DNA of 23,236 bases from Rhodobacteraceae bacterium UBA2776 (lineage in GTDB: Bacteria; Pseudomonadota; Alphaproteobacteria; Rhodobacterales; Rhodobacteraceae): the NCBI GenBank assembly GCA_002352425.1, contig DEIK01000088.1, forward strand, positions 7,121 to 30,356, read 5' to 3'. The notes beneath the pieces were generated by a model. The model was not told the DNA's origin. It did no database searches and was given only the letters and a program-made list of their open reading frames with translations. The first letter of the stretch is position 1; each line of letters begins with the position of its first letter. Made by a program: the position numbers and the translations under genes. Of this stretch, positions 7,950 through 15,891 are shown piece after piece.

Positions 7950-10310
7950 ATGAGTTCAGGAATTGGAGTCCCGGTAAAACGCAAAGAGGACAAGCGTTTT
8001 ACGACCGGCAAAGGCAAATACACCGACGATATTCGCAAAGACAATCAGGCTTATGCAGCTTTTGTGCGCAGCCCGCATGCCCATGCCAAGGTGAAGGGCA
8101 TTGACGCAAGTGCCGCCCTTGCCATGGACGGGGTGATTGAGGTGTTGGACGGCCATCAACTGACTGGCGACGGCATCGGCAACATCATTTGCGGCTGGGC
8201 CGTGAATTCCAAGGATGGCAGCCCGATGAACATGGGCGCGTGGTCGGCTTTGGCCACTGAAAAAGTGCGCTATGTCGGCGATGCGGTTGCCGTTGTTATT
8301 GCTGAAACGCAAGGGTTGGCACGGATTGCTGCCGAGGCGGTCGAGGTTGATTATGAAGCCCTGCCCGTCATTGCACATGTGATGAATGCGATGACCGACG
8401 GGGCTGTGCAAATTCACGAAAATGCACCGGGCAACCAGATTTTTGATTGGGAGTTGGGGGACGAGGCCGCAACCGATGCGGGTCTTGCTGGCGCGGCGCA
8501 TGTTACGTCGATTGATATAACAAACAACCGGCTGTCGCCAAACCCGATGGAGCCACGTTCAGCTGTCGCCACCTATGACGATGCCGAGGAGCATTACACG
8601 CTCTACACCACCAGCCAGAACCCGCATGTTGCGCGTCTGGTATTGTCGGCATTTTACAATGTTGCTGCCGAAAACAAGCTGCGGGTGATTGCGCCCGATG
8701 TTGGTGGTGGATTTGGGGCCAAGATTTACATCTACCCCGAGGAAATCACTTGTCTGTGGGCGTCGATGAAGACCAACCGTTCGGTAAAATGGACCTCGGA
8801 TCGTGCCGAGGCCTTTATCACGGATGCGCATGGGCGTGACCATGTCACCACGGCGAAAATGGGCTTTGATGAAAACAACAAGATCGTTGGGTTCAAGGTC
8901 GACACGGTCGCCAATCTGGGCGCCTATATGTCGCTGTTTTCCAGTTCGGTTCCGACGTATTTGTATGCGCCGCTGCTGTCTGGGCAGTATGACATTCAGA
9001 ACATTCACTGCAACGTGCGTACCTATTACACCAACACGGTTCCGGTCGATGCCTACCGCGGCGCGGGCCGTCCCGAGGCGACCTATGTGGTTGAGCGGAT
9101 GATGGAGACGGCGGCGCGTGAATTGGGTATGGATCCGGCTGAATTGCGCCGGATTAATTTCGTGCAAAGTTTCCCGCATCAGACGCCGATTTTGATGGCT
9201 TATGACGCGGGTGATTTCCCGAAAATTCTGGGCATGGCGCAAAGCGCAGCAGATGTTGCTGGCTTTGCAGCCCGCAAGGCCGAGGCCGCGAGCCGCGGCA
9301 AATTGCGTGGCATGGGCTACTCGACCTTTATCGAGGCTTGTGGCTTGGCACCGTCCAAGGCAGCGGGCTCATTGGGCGCGGGCGTTGGTCTGTGGGAATC
9401 CGCCGAGGTGCGGGTCAATCCGGTTGGTAGTATCGAGATTTTAACCGGCAGTCACAGTCACGGGCAGGGTCATGAGACCACATTCGCGCAGATCGTGGCG
9501 GACCGGTTTGATATCCCGATTGAAAGCGTGAACATCGTGCATGGCGACACCGATAAGGTGCAGTTCGGCATGGGCACCTATGGCTCGCGGTCGGCCCCCG
9601 TCGGCATGTCCGCCGTGGTCAAGGCGATGGACAAGGTCGAGGCCAAGGTCAAAAAGATTGCAGCGCACACATTGGAAGCCTCTGAGGATGACATCGTCAT
9701 TGAAGGCGGCGAGGTCAAAGTTGCGGGCACCGACAAGGCGATGGCGTGGCACGAGGTGGGTCTAGCGGCCTATATCGCGCATAATTTGCCTGACGGTATG
9801 GAACCTGGACTGAAAGAAACCGCGTTCTTTGATCCGGTCAATTTCTCGTTCCCCTCCGGCGCATTCATCTGCGAGGTCGAGGTGGACCCGGATACGGGCG
9901 AAACCGAGATAATCAAGTTCACGGCGGCCGATGATTTTGGCACCATCATCAACCCGTTGATTGTCGATGGCCAAGTCCATGGCGGTGTCACCCAAGGCAT
10001 CGGTCAAGCGATGCTTGAGCAGGTGATCTATGACGATGACGGCCAGCTTCTGACAGGGTCTTACATGGATTACACCATGCCACGGGCCGCGGATGTTCCA
10101 AGTTATGACGTCAGCCATATGGAGGATCAACCCAGCCCGAACAACCCACTTGGGGTTAAGGGCTGTGGCGAAGCTGGTGCGATTGGTTCGCCACCCGCTG
10201 TGATCAACGCGATCACGGATGCGATTGGCAACAATGATCTGGCGATGCCAGCAACCCCACAGGCCGTTTGGCGGGCAATTCAAGCCGCCAAACCTGTGGC
10301 AGCAGAGTAA
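7950..10310 (+). CDS. coxL: Large molybdopterin subunit, form II CO-dehydrogenase family
   Basis: A 786-residue molybdopterin-cytosine-dinucleotide subunit of the xanthine oxidase family. Key sites are VGGGFGAK (about 251), the active-site loop AYRGAGR (368-374), and the catalytic glutamate in GCGEAGAIG (about E741). Form I, proven CO-oxidising CoxL has AYXCSFR with a copper-binding cysteine; here that cysteine is absent, so this is form II (also called BMS). The order coxS-coxL-coxM also fits form II, since form I is M-S-L. The true substrate of form II enzymes is not firmly known, and CO oxidation should not be assumed. ATG 7950 was chosen because GAGGGAG lies about 7-8 nt upstream. Confidence 0.95.
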   Translation: MSSGIGVPVKRKEDKRFTTGKGKYTDDIRKDNQAYAAFVRSPHAHAKVKGIDASAALAMDGVIEVLDGHQLTGDGIGNIICGWAVNSKDGSPMNMGAWSALATEKVRYVGDAVAVVIAETQGLARIAAEAVEVDYEALPVIAHVMNAMTDGAVQIHENAPGNQIFDWELGDEAATDAGLAGAAHVTSIDITNNRLSPNPMEPRSAVATYDDAEEHYTLYTTSQNPHVARLVLSAFYNVAAENKLRVIAPDVGGGFGAKIYIYPEEITCLWASMKTNRSVKWTSDRAEAFITDAHGRDHVTTAKMGFDENNKIVGFKVDTVANLGAYMSLFSSSVPTYLYAPLLSGQYDIQNIHCNVRTYYTNTVPVDAYRGAGRPEATYVVERMMETAARELGMDPAELRRINFVQSFPHQTPILMAYDAGDFPKILGMAQSAADVAGFAARKAEAASRGKLRGMGYSTFIEACGLAPSKAAGSLGAGVGLWESAEVRVNPVGSIEILTGSHSHGQGHETTFAQIVADRFDIPIESVNIVHGDTDKVQFGMGTYGSRSAPVGMSAVVKAMDKVEAKVKKIAAHTLEASEDDIVIEGGEVKVAGTDKAMAWHEVGLAAYIAHNLPDGMEPGLKETAFFDPVNFSFPSGAFICEVEVDPDTGETEIIKFTAADDFGTIINPLIVDGQVHGGVTQGIGQAMLEQVIYDDDGQLLTGSYMDYTMPRAADVPSYDVSHMEDQPSPNNPLGVKGCGEAGAIGSPPAVINAITDAIGNNDLAMPATPQAVWRAIQAAKPVAAE

Positions 10311-10323
10311 GGGAGGATTAGAT

Positions 10324-11118
10324 ATGTATCCGGTAAAATATCATAAGGCGACATCAATTGCCGACGCCGTGGCCGCCCTTTCGGCTGGGGATGATGCAAC
10401 TATTTTGGCGGGCGGGCAGACGTTGCTGGCCACCATGAAACAACATCTGGCAGACCCCAGTGATCTGGTGGATATCCGCAGCATTGACGGCATGGCGGGT
10501 GTTTCTGCTGCGGGCAATGTGTTGACCATTGGGGCGGCGACGACCCATGCTGATGTGGCGGGCAATGCGGATGTGCAAAAGCTCTGTCCGGCGCTGGCGG
10601 AATTGGCGTCCCACATTGGCGATCCGGCAGTGCGCAACATGGGCACCATTGGCGGCTCGATTGCCAACAACGATCCAGCGGCGGATTATCCGGCGGCGAT
10701 GCTGGCGCTGAATGCCACCATCGTCACCAACACCCGTGAAGTCGCGGCGGATGATTTCTTTGACGGGTTGTTTGGCACGGCCCTTGACGATGGCGAGATC
10801 ATCACCGCTGTCAAAGTCACCGCGCCGAGCAAAGCGGCTTATGCCAAATTTGCCCAACAAGCCTCACTGTTTGCGCTGGTCGGGGTGTTTGTGGCGGACG
10901 GGGCTGGCGGTGTGCGCGTGGCTGTGACGGGGGCGGGTGAAGACGGCGTTTTCCGTCAATCCGGCATGGAGGCCGCGTTGGCGTCAGGTTGGTCCGAAGC
11001 GGCGCTTGACGGTGTGGCGGCGTCCGAGGATGGCCTCATGTCAGATTTGCACGGCTCGGCCGACTACCGTGCACATTTGATCGGCGTGATGGCGAAACGC
11101 GCGGTGGCCGCGGCCTAA
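10324..11118 (+). CDS. coxM: FAD-binding medium subunit of CO-dehydrogenase-family enzyme
   Basis: A 264-residue FAD subunit that passes electrons from the 2Fe-2S clusters onward. FAD-binding motifs are ILAGGQTLLATMK (about 30-42) and TIGGSIANNDPAADYP (about 107-122); the C-terminal CO_deh_flav_C region is short but present (GVFVADGAGGVRVAVTGAGE). GGGAGGA precedes the ATG at 10324 by 6 nt, and the gene follows coxL by 13 nt. It ends the cox operon and is followed directly by a strong terminator. Its length is at the low end for the family, but no truncation is evident. Confidence 0.95.
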   Translation: MYPVKYHKATSIADAVAALSAGDDATILAGGQTLLATMKQHLADPSDLVDIRSIDGMAGVSAAGNVLTIGAATTHADVAGNADVQKLCPALAELASHIGDPAVRNMGTIGGSIANNDPAADYPAAMLALNATIVTNTREVAADDFFDGLFGTALDDGEIITAVKVTAPSKAAYAKFAQQASLFALVGVFVADGAGGVRVAVTGAGEDGVFRQSGMEAALASGWSEAALDGVAASEDGLMSDLHGSADYRAHLIGVMAKRAVAAA

Positions 11119-11125
11119 ATAATAA

Positions 11126-11167
11126 CCGCCGCCGTATCCGATTGGCTACGGCGGCGGCCTTGTTTTT
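11126..11167 (+). terminator. Rho-independent terminator of the cox operon
   Basis: A perfect 11-bp GC-rich stem (CCGCCGCCGTA at 11126-11136 with its complement at 11147-11157) closes a 10-nt loop and is followed by CCTTGTTTTT. It begins 8 nt after the coxM stop. The convergent minus-strand amidotransferase reading frame ends inside the stem (stop at 11146-11148). Confidence 0.88.
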
Positions 11168-11799
11168 GAGCGAAAAACTGCATGATCCATTTGGCAAATA
11201 AGGGTGCTATCTGGTGTCTGGGTCATGCCTTTGCGGGCGTGCTTGATAACGTCTGCAGGTTTCACTCCCTCAAGTTCGCCAATCAATGCCGCCATGAAAT
11301 GAGTGTCTATTTCGGGGTGGTACTGGGCGGTGAAAACATGGTTGTCGATGGTAAAGCCACCAACGAGGCAGCCCTCCCGACCCATGTAGATTTTAGCATC
11401 ATTTGGCAGTTGGCTGACCTGTTCCTCATGGGCGGTGTGGATCGTGAGCGGTCCGTTGAATCCCTCCATCCAGGGTGGCGGTGTGTGGACGTTGGTGTCA
11501 GTGGTGCCATATGACCAGCCTTGTGCATTGCTGCTGATTTCACCGCCAAGCGCCAAGACAATCGCGTGGTGGCCAAAGCAAGCGTCGAACAGCGGAATTT
11601 TGGCGGCTTCGGCCTGACGGATTGTGTCAGCCAGTTGATCCAGCCACGGGGCCTTCCCCAAAACGGATGTTGGGCTCCCCGTCACGATAAATCCGTCAAA
11701 ATCACTTTGGGCGCGGTCGGGGAGTACGACGTCTTTCACGGCAAAGGGATTTGGTTGATCACGCGCCAGGCCGACATTTTGATGCTGAACCGTCAGCAT
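11146..11799 (-). pseudogene. Class I glutamine amidotransferase remnant, N-terminus lost
   Basis: The reading frame carries a GMP-synthase-like glutamine amidotransferase core: DFDGFIVTGSP, the nucleophile elbow ACFGHHAIVLALGG and the catalytic histidine in QYHPEID. Family similarity starts only near FAVKDVVLPD, about 20 residues before the DFDGF block, whereas the family normally has about 60 residues there. Beyond that point the DNA is the antisense of a P450 remnant, so any start (ATG 11799, or 11940 further out) adds unrelated sequence. At the other end the shifted frame gives AKWIMQFFAQKQ, a typical amidotransferase tail, suggesting a one-base insertion near 11196. The core triad is intact, so a shortened product could still be made, but decay fits better with its neighbours. 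Confidence 0.6.
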
Positions 11800-12131
11800 G
11801 ATTTGGTTTCCTCGGCGCAGGGCATCCGGATGGCAGATCAAACCTACGAAGAGTATCTGGCGCGGCGCACCTTTCAGGAGACCGTGATGCAAGACCCAAT
11901 GCGGGTCGACCTTGCGCGGCCATCTTACCATATTTGTCATGTGTCAAAGGCGGCCCGCATTTGGGTCTGGGCATGCATATTGCACGGCTTGAAGTGCAGG
12001 CGCTGTTTGAGGGATTCGCCAAACGGGTGAAGTCGATAGAACCCGCTGGGCCGCATAAGTTCCTGCGCTCAAACTTTGTTGGCGGGATCAAATCACTGCC
12101 CGTTCGGGTTACCCTTTTACAGGCAAGGTAA
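11742..12131 (+). pseudogene. Cytochrome P450 remnant with internal deletion and lost haem cysteine
   Basis: The 5' part (11742 to about 11885) reads GIWLITRQADILMLN and SSAQGI, the early P450 region where the substrate channel begins. The sequence then jumps to the haem-binding and C-terminal region: RPSYH, GGPHLGLGMHIARLE, and LRSNFVGGIKSLPVRVTL to the stop at 12129-12131. Roughly 250 residues, including the I and K helices with the ExxR motif, are missing. A frame change occurs near 11945, where HVS should continue into FGGGPH. The haem-ligand cysteine of the HxCxG motif is a glycine (GGT where TGT or TGC is expected). This cannot be a working P450. Confidence 0.75.
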
Positions 12132-12136
12132 GGGCT

Positions 12137-12568
12137 ATGAGTGACCGTTTGCGAGCCATGTTTTGCGACCATCTGAGCATTATGTGCGGCAAATATTTGC
12201 CAGCATCCAAAATTGATGATTCTGGCACGTGGCTCTGCAGTTCGATCTTTGAGGTGCATTACGACAAAGACCTGCTGCCCGCGCCGGGTGGGATGATGTT
12301 GGAGGGTTTGCCGGATATGGGATTGCGCTGGTCGAGAGACGATATCCGCGACAGTTGGGATCAAGGTATAAAGATTGTGTTAGGCGATTTATACGACCAT
12401 GAGGGCGCGCCTTTGGGGTTGTGCCCGCGTGGCGCATTAAAGCGCGCGGTGGCGGCAGTGTTGCAGGCGGCGCGATTGGGGCTGGAGGGGGTTATGATCT
12501 GGGCCTCGCGGAAACCGGCGAGGAGTTCGAAAAAACCAACGCCACGCAAGGCACAGCGGCGGATTTGA
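12137..12568 (+). pseudogene. Glutamine-synthetase-like gene, 5' third only
   Basis: From ATG 12137 the protein reads as the N-terminal beta-grasp domain of a GlnA/PuuA-like gamma-glutamyl ligase: AMFCDHLSIMCGKYLPASK, HYDKDLLPAPG, LEGLPDMGLRWS and VLGDLYDHEGAPLG, then RGALKRAV. Similarity ends near LGLEGVMI (about 12500). The frame then runs through unrelated basic sequence to a TGA at 12566. The whole ATP- and glutamate-binding catalytic domain (about 300 residues) is absent. Amidotransferase and glutamine-synthetase-like genes often sit together in polyamine or amine catabolism, so this and the amidotransferase remnant may come from one ancestral locus (inference). Confidence 0.7.
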
Positions 12569-12720
12569 ATACTCTCAAGGTTTGGAAACCCTGGCGAATC
12601 TGGATCGGTTGGCAGCTGCGCTGCGCGATGCTCTGGTCGAAACTGGACATTGCCCGCTGGGCGGCATCCGTGTGCGCGGTTTTCGCGCCGCCCATCAGGC
12701 GATTGCGGATGGGGGCGAGA
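12561..12720 (+). pseudogene. 5-carboxymethyl-2-hydroxymuconate delta-isomerase fragment (HpaF-like)
   Basis: The reading frame gives FEYSQGLETLANLDRL, LRDALVETG, CPLGGIRVRGF and AAHQAIADG, which match residues about 4-55 of CHM isomerase, a small tautomerase-fold enzyme of homoprotocatechuate (4-hydroxyphenylacetate) breakdown. The initiator methionine and the catalytic N-terminal proline are missing, and the second half (the DMVLRIGAGR-type region) is gone. The sequence between the glutamine-synthetase-like piece and this one (about 12500-12560) is unassigned; one frame reads ETGEEFEKTNATQGTAADL, which might derive from an aldehyde dehydrogenase N-terminus, but this is not secure. Confidence 0.65.
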
Positions 12721-12812
12721 CCTATAGCAAACGCTGGCAGGACGAAGGCGTGATGAATCACATCGCGGGCAGCTCGGTTCCGGCCTCGGGTGGCGCATCC
12801 TTTGAAAACACC
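12721..12812 (+). pseudogene. Possible N-terminal fragment of an HpaE-like semialdehyde dehydrogenase
   Basis: In frame with the CHM isomerase fragment the reading continues YSKRWQDEGVMNHIAG and VPASGGASFENT. This resembles the opening of 5-carboxymethyl-2-hydroxymuconic semialdehyde dehydrogenase (HpaE), where RF-EG-HHIGG and G-TFE-SP blocks precede the NAD-binding domain. Only about 30 residues are left before the strand-reversed CoxL-like remnant begins. The assignment rests on short similarity recalled by eye, supported by the adjacent enzyme belonging to the same pathway. Confidence 0.4.
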
Positions 12813-12813
12813 A

Positions 12814-13557
12814 CAAGGGCGGTACTATTGGCATCTCGCCAACGCCGCGCACACCGTAAGGGTGACCGGGGTTGGGGATTTCCAAAATCACGGCTTCGAT
12901 GGGCGGCAAATCAGAGGCCACCGGAATGCGGTAATCCAAGGAGTCTGGATTTTGCAGCCAGCCATCGTCGCCGTAAATATACTCCTCGTTCAAGGCCCAA
13001 CCGATGCCCTGCACGGCCCCGCCTTGCATTTGCCCCTCGACATAGTCGGGGTTCACGGCTTTGTCTGCGTCTTGAAACACGGTGTGGAGCAGAATGGTGG
13101 TGAAGCCGGTTTCCGGGTCAACGTCCAAATCAACCAGATGCACACCAAAGCTGACGCCAGCGCCATCGGCATTGACTTCATGGTGGCCTGCAATCGGTCC
13201 GCCGGTGCTGTTGGCCATCGCGGCGATTACGGCAATCGACATGGGCTCAAAATCGCCTGCATTTGGGTTGGCAGGTTTTGCGAGCCCGTCCTTCCAGATT
13301 ATCGCGTCCTCGTCTATGTCCCAAAGTTTGACAACCCGTTTGCACATCTTTTGGATGGCGTCCCGCGCCGCTTTGATGGTGGCCAGACCGATAGCAAAGG
13401 TTACGCGGCTGCCATCGGTGATATCGTTGTAACCCAGCGAACTGGTATCGGCGATGATGGCGTGCACGTGGTCATAAGGGGTGCCCAATTCCTCGGCTGC
13501 GCTTTGGTGCCTTTGCGGGCGGCGTTTTTCCGGCGCACATCTAGTGGATCCATATCT
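12814..13557 (-). pseudogene. C-terminal half of a second CoxL/XdhB-like molybdopterin subunit
   Basis: The minus-strand frame shows MDPLDVRRKN (middle of the large subunit), then after a frame change AAEELGTPYDHV, ADTSSLGYNDITDGSRVTFA, DVDPETGF, VEGQMQGGAVQGIGWALNEE and YGVRGVGEMPIVPP. These belong to a xanthine-dehydrogenase-family Mo subunit. About 400 N-terminal residues are missing, and another stretch is deleted between RRKN and AAEEL (near 13500). After VPPL (about 12814) the normal C-terminal AAVANA-type helix is replaced by antisense of the HpaE-like piece, so the apparent 375-residue reading frame ending at 12361 is chimeric. It is clearly distinct from the intact coxL of this window. 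Confidence 0.78.
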
Positions 13558-14273
13558 AGTTTGGTGCCGATTAGGCAGGCGGCCGCATCATCCACCTTTA
13601 ATGCGGTGGCGACTACAGCGCCGATGGCCACTTGGGCCTCGGTGCAGATACGGTCCTTGTCCAACGCCAGCGAGACACCGGCCGAAACCACCGCGATGTC
13701 CATCTCGGTGTGCGGAATAAAGCGCTGATAGGCGTCCGAGGCGTTGACGGGGCAGGCGGGCAATAGGATCGAAGTGATGAACTCGCCTTTGGCAAGCGAA
13801 TTGTGACCCGGGGCGACAGGAATATCTTGCACTGGACAGTCGCGTTCACCGCTTGGGCCGTTGACCCGTGCCACCGCGTTTGCAGCGATCATTGCAGGTA
13901 CAGGGTCGGCGGCGGGAGAGGCGTTACACAGGTTGCCTGCCATCGTGGCACGGCCTTGTACTTGTGAGGACCCGATTAGTTCCAATGCTTCCACCACGCC
14001 AGGTCACAGGGCTTTGACGCCCTCATGTTCGCCAAGTGTTGCCCCTGATACAGCCGCACCAATCCGATAGCCGCCATCTTCGGGGGTGATGTCGTGGATG
14101 CCGTCGATATGTTTGATATCGACCAGTAGGTCTGGTTCAGCCAATCCGGCTTTTAGCTGGACGAGAATATCGCTCCCGCCTGCCAGAACTTTGGCTGCAC
14201 CGGGTTCGTCGACCAGCATTTGGGTCGCTTGTGAAACAGAGGTGGGGGGCAGCATATCGCATGGCGGGTGCAT
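13556..14273 (-). pseudogene. FAD subunit of a Mo-hydroxylase, broken by an in-frame TGA
   Basis: From ATG 14273 the frame reads PTSVSQATQ, KVLAGGSDILVQLKAG and LLVDIKHIDGI, the FAD-binding N-terminus of CoxM/XdhA-type subunits. A TGA at 14004-14006 interrupts EGVKAL and PGVVEALELIGSSQ without changing frame, where a tryptophan (TGG) is expected, so this is a simple nonsense mutation. The frame continues through TMAGNLCNASPAADPVPAM and RFIPHTEMDIAVV to LIGTKLD. There it passes directly into the large-subunit motif MDPLDVRRKN, so the last 40 or so residues of the FAD subunit are deleted and the two subunits are fused. An ACTAGAT direct repeat flanks this junction. Confidence 0.82.
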
Positions 14274-14359
14274 CCTTTTAGGGCGCCATACTTAACTATG
14301 GAAATTTTGCCGCGACAAGCGGGAGAATTCTCAATTGTGCTGAATTGCCGGTGGGCGGG

Positions 14360-15268
14360 CTATTCCCATTCCATCTGGCTGAACACCTCTTGGGCGTTGC
14401 GGCCTGCCAATTGGTCAAAGTTTTCAAGGTAGGAAAACGCGGATTGATCAACCTTGACCGAGCCAATGATGTCGCCGCCGTTGTCAATATATTCCGCCAT
14501 CTGGCTGCGTAGGTTGACGAGGTAGTCATAACTGTCGCGGGTCGCCCCTGCCAGATCAGTTGGGGTGCCGTGGCCGGGGACGATGTGGGTTGGTGCCAGT
14601 GCCGCCAGTGTTTCAAAGCTAGCGACCCATTCCAGCGCGTTGGATTGGCTGCCGATGCCCAAAATCCGCTCCATGTAGACGATGTCGCCGGTGAACAAGA
14701 CAGAGCGATCTGCTAGCCAAACCGTGCTGTCGCCCGGCGTGTGGGCGGCCCCATCGTGGTGCAATTCCAGTGTCACATCACCTAAGGTTAGGGTGTAATC
14801 TGTGGTGAAGGTAATGTCTGCGTAGGCGGGCTCGGTGCCCGTGAGCATGTCGGCACCGATCAGAGCCGTAAGGCCGGTCAACTGCATGGATTCGCGGTCA
14901 TGGTGGTCTGTGACAGCGGCCTCCGAGGCGATCACCTGGGCGCCTTGGGCTTGCCAATACCCATTGCCGATCCAGCGGTGATCTTGGCCACCTGTGTTGA
15001 TCACATATGTCACGGGTTGATCGGTGATACCTTTGATCACCTCATGCAGGGCTGCGGCTCCCTTGTAGCTGCCGCCGGCGTCCATCAGGATCGCACCTGC
15101 ATCGGTTACGACCAGGCCAAAAGTGGCATTGTTACCCAGATTTTCGGGGCTGCGTTGCGCCAGCGGGCCGACAATCGCATAGACGTTTTCCACGACTGTG
15201 ATCACATTCAATGTGTTGGCGTTTGCGGGGACAGCAAATAGGGCAATGATGACGAACAGATGTTTCAC
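14360..15268 (-). CDS. Exported MBL-fold hydrolase-like protein with degenerate metal site
   Basis: A 302-residue metallo-beta-lactamase-fold protein. From a GTG start at 15268 it opens MKHLFVIIALFAVPANA, a good Sec signal peptide cleaved after ANA, so it should be periplasmic. AAAGGA lies 7 nt before this GTG; the in-frame ATG at 15274 would sit only 1 nt from that site. The first metal motif HxHxDH is replaced by TGGQDH (about 93-98), keeping only the last Asp-His. Later motifs AAHTPGDSTVWL, FTGDIV and IVPGHG are kept. It follows the TetR gene by 34 nt on the same strand and is probably co-transcribed with it. Substrate unknown. Confidence 0.85.
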   Translation of the reverse strand: MKHLFVIIALFAVPANANTLNVITVVENVYAIVGPLAQRSPENLGNNATFGLVVTDAGAILMDAGGSYKGAAALHEVIKGITDQPVTYVINTGGQDHRWIGNGYWQAQGAQVIASEAAVTDHHDRESMQLTGLTALIGADMLTGTEPAYADITFTTDYTLTLGDVTLELHHDGAAHTPGDSTVWLADRSVLFTGDIVYMERILGIGSQSNALEWVASFETLAALAPTHIVPGHGTPTDLAGATRDSYDYLVNLRSQMAEYIDNGGDIIGSVKVDQSAFSYLENFDQLAGRNAQEVFSQMEWE

Positions 15269-15302
15269 GGGCATATCCTTTGGCTAAAGCTCGTGCAGCA
15301 TA

Positions 15303-15872
15303 TCATTCATATAGATGAATTGGAATGCGTCTGATCACGTCGGCAGATTTGCGGGCCCGTGCAAGGGTCCATGCGCCCTGAATGGTCAACAACAACAGCT
15401 CGGAGGCGGCATCGGCCTTGGCAGGATCCATTCCCAATCGGCGACCATGTTTGGCGGTTTGGGCGCTCCAACTGGACAGGATTTGGTCGGCGTGGTTGCG
15501 AAAATCGTCGTTGTCAGGACCGTCAAACAACATCGCGGAAATTGGACAGGCCTGCCAATGATCCGCGGTTTCAAACAGTTTGGCCAGTTTGTAACAAAAG
15601 GTTGTGGCCCCGCCGGCAAAGCTAGTTGCGTCACCAAAAGCGTCATCAATGATGCCGATCATGCCGTGGGATACCCAACTGGCGGCTGCCATTGCCAGAT
15701 CGGATTTGCCGTCGGGAAAGTGATGATAGAGCGAGCCTTTGGGGGCATGGCTGTCATTTAAAACTTGGGCAAGGCCGGTGCCGTGATAGCCGTTTTCGCG
15801 AAACAGGCGGGCCGCACTGGCGATTAGGCGCGCACGGGTGGGCGCTGTGGAGGGGGCGGTTCGGGGCGTCAT
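15303..15872 (-). CDS. TetR/AcrR family transcriptional regulator
   Basis: A 189-residue regulator. The N-terminal helix-turn-helix (about 12-58) contains TRARLIASAARLFRENGY, TGLAQVLND and PKGSLYHHFPDGK. The KGSLYHHFP segment and the C-terminal layout (CPISAML, LLLLTIQGAWTLAR) resemble the YxaF/LmrA-like subgroup. It is divergent from an alpha/beta hydrolase gene; the 79-nt gap holds two palindromic repeats that are likely its operators, so it probably represses itself, the downstream MBL gene and the hydrolase. The inducing ligand cannot be read from the sequence. Confidence 0.9.
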   Translation of the reverse strand: MTPRTAPSTAPTRARLIASAARLFRENGYHGTGLAQVLNDSHAPKGSLYHHFPDGKSDLAMAAASWVSHGMIGIIDDAFGDATSFAGGATTFCYKLAKLFETADHWQACPISAMLFDGPDNDDFRNHADQILSSWSAQTAKHGRRLGMDPAKADAASELLLLTIQGAWTLARARKSADVIRRIPIHLYE

Positions 15873-15891
15873 GGGGGCAGTATATCGGGGC

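Noticed and set aside
8559..9242. A 227-residue minus-strand frame inside coxL
   Set aside because: It is a shadow of a highly conserved gene, with arginine/histidine-rich unstructured composition.
4661..11118. Calling the cluster a proven carbon monoxide dehydrogenase
   Set aside because: The AYRGAGR loop lacks the copper-binding cysteine of form I, and form II enzymes are not reliably linked to CO oxidation.
11759..12364. A 201-residue minus-strand frame
   Set aside because: It is antisense to the P450 and glutamine-synthetase-like remnants and resembles no family.
12361..13488. A 375-residue minus-strand frame that looks like one Mo-hydroxylase protein
   Set aside because: Only its first two thirds match the family. 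The rest is the antisense of the HpaE-like, CHM isomerase and GS-like remnants, so it is a chimera and was annotated only as a remnant.
12790..13728. A 312-residue plus-strand frame
   Set aside because: It is antisense to the CoxL-like and FAD remnants, has no recognisable family blocks and no ribosome binding site.
11126..14359. Mobile element or integration site as the cause of the remnant zone
   Set aside because: No transposase, integrase, tRNA gene or flanking long repeats could be seen; deletion and inversion are enough to explain it.
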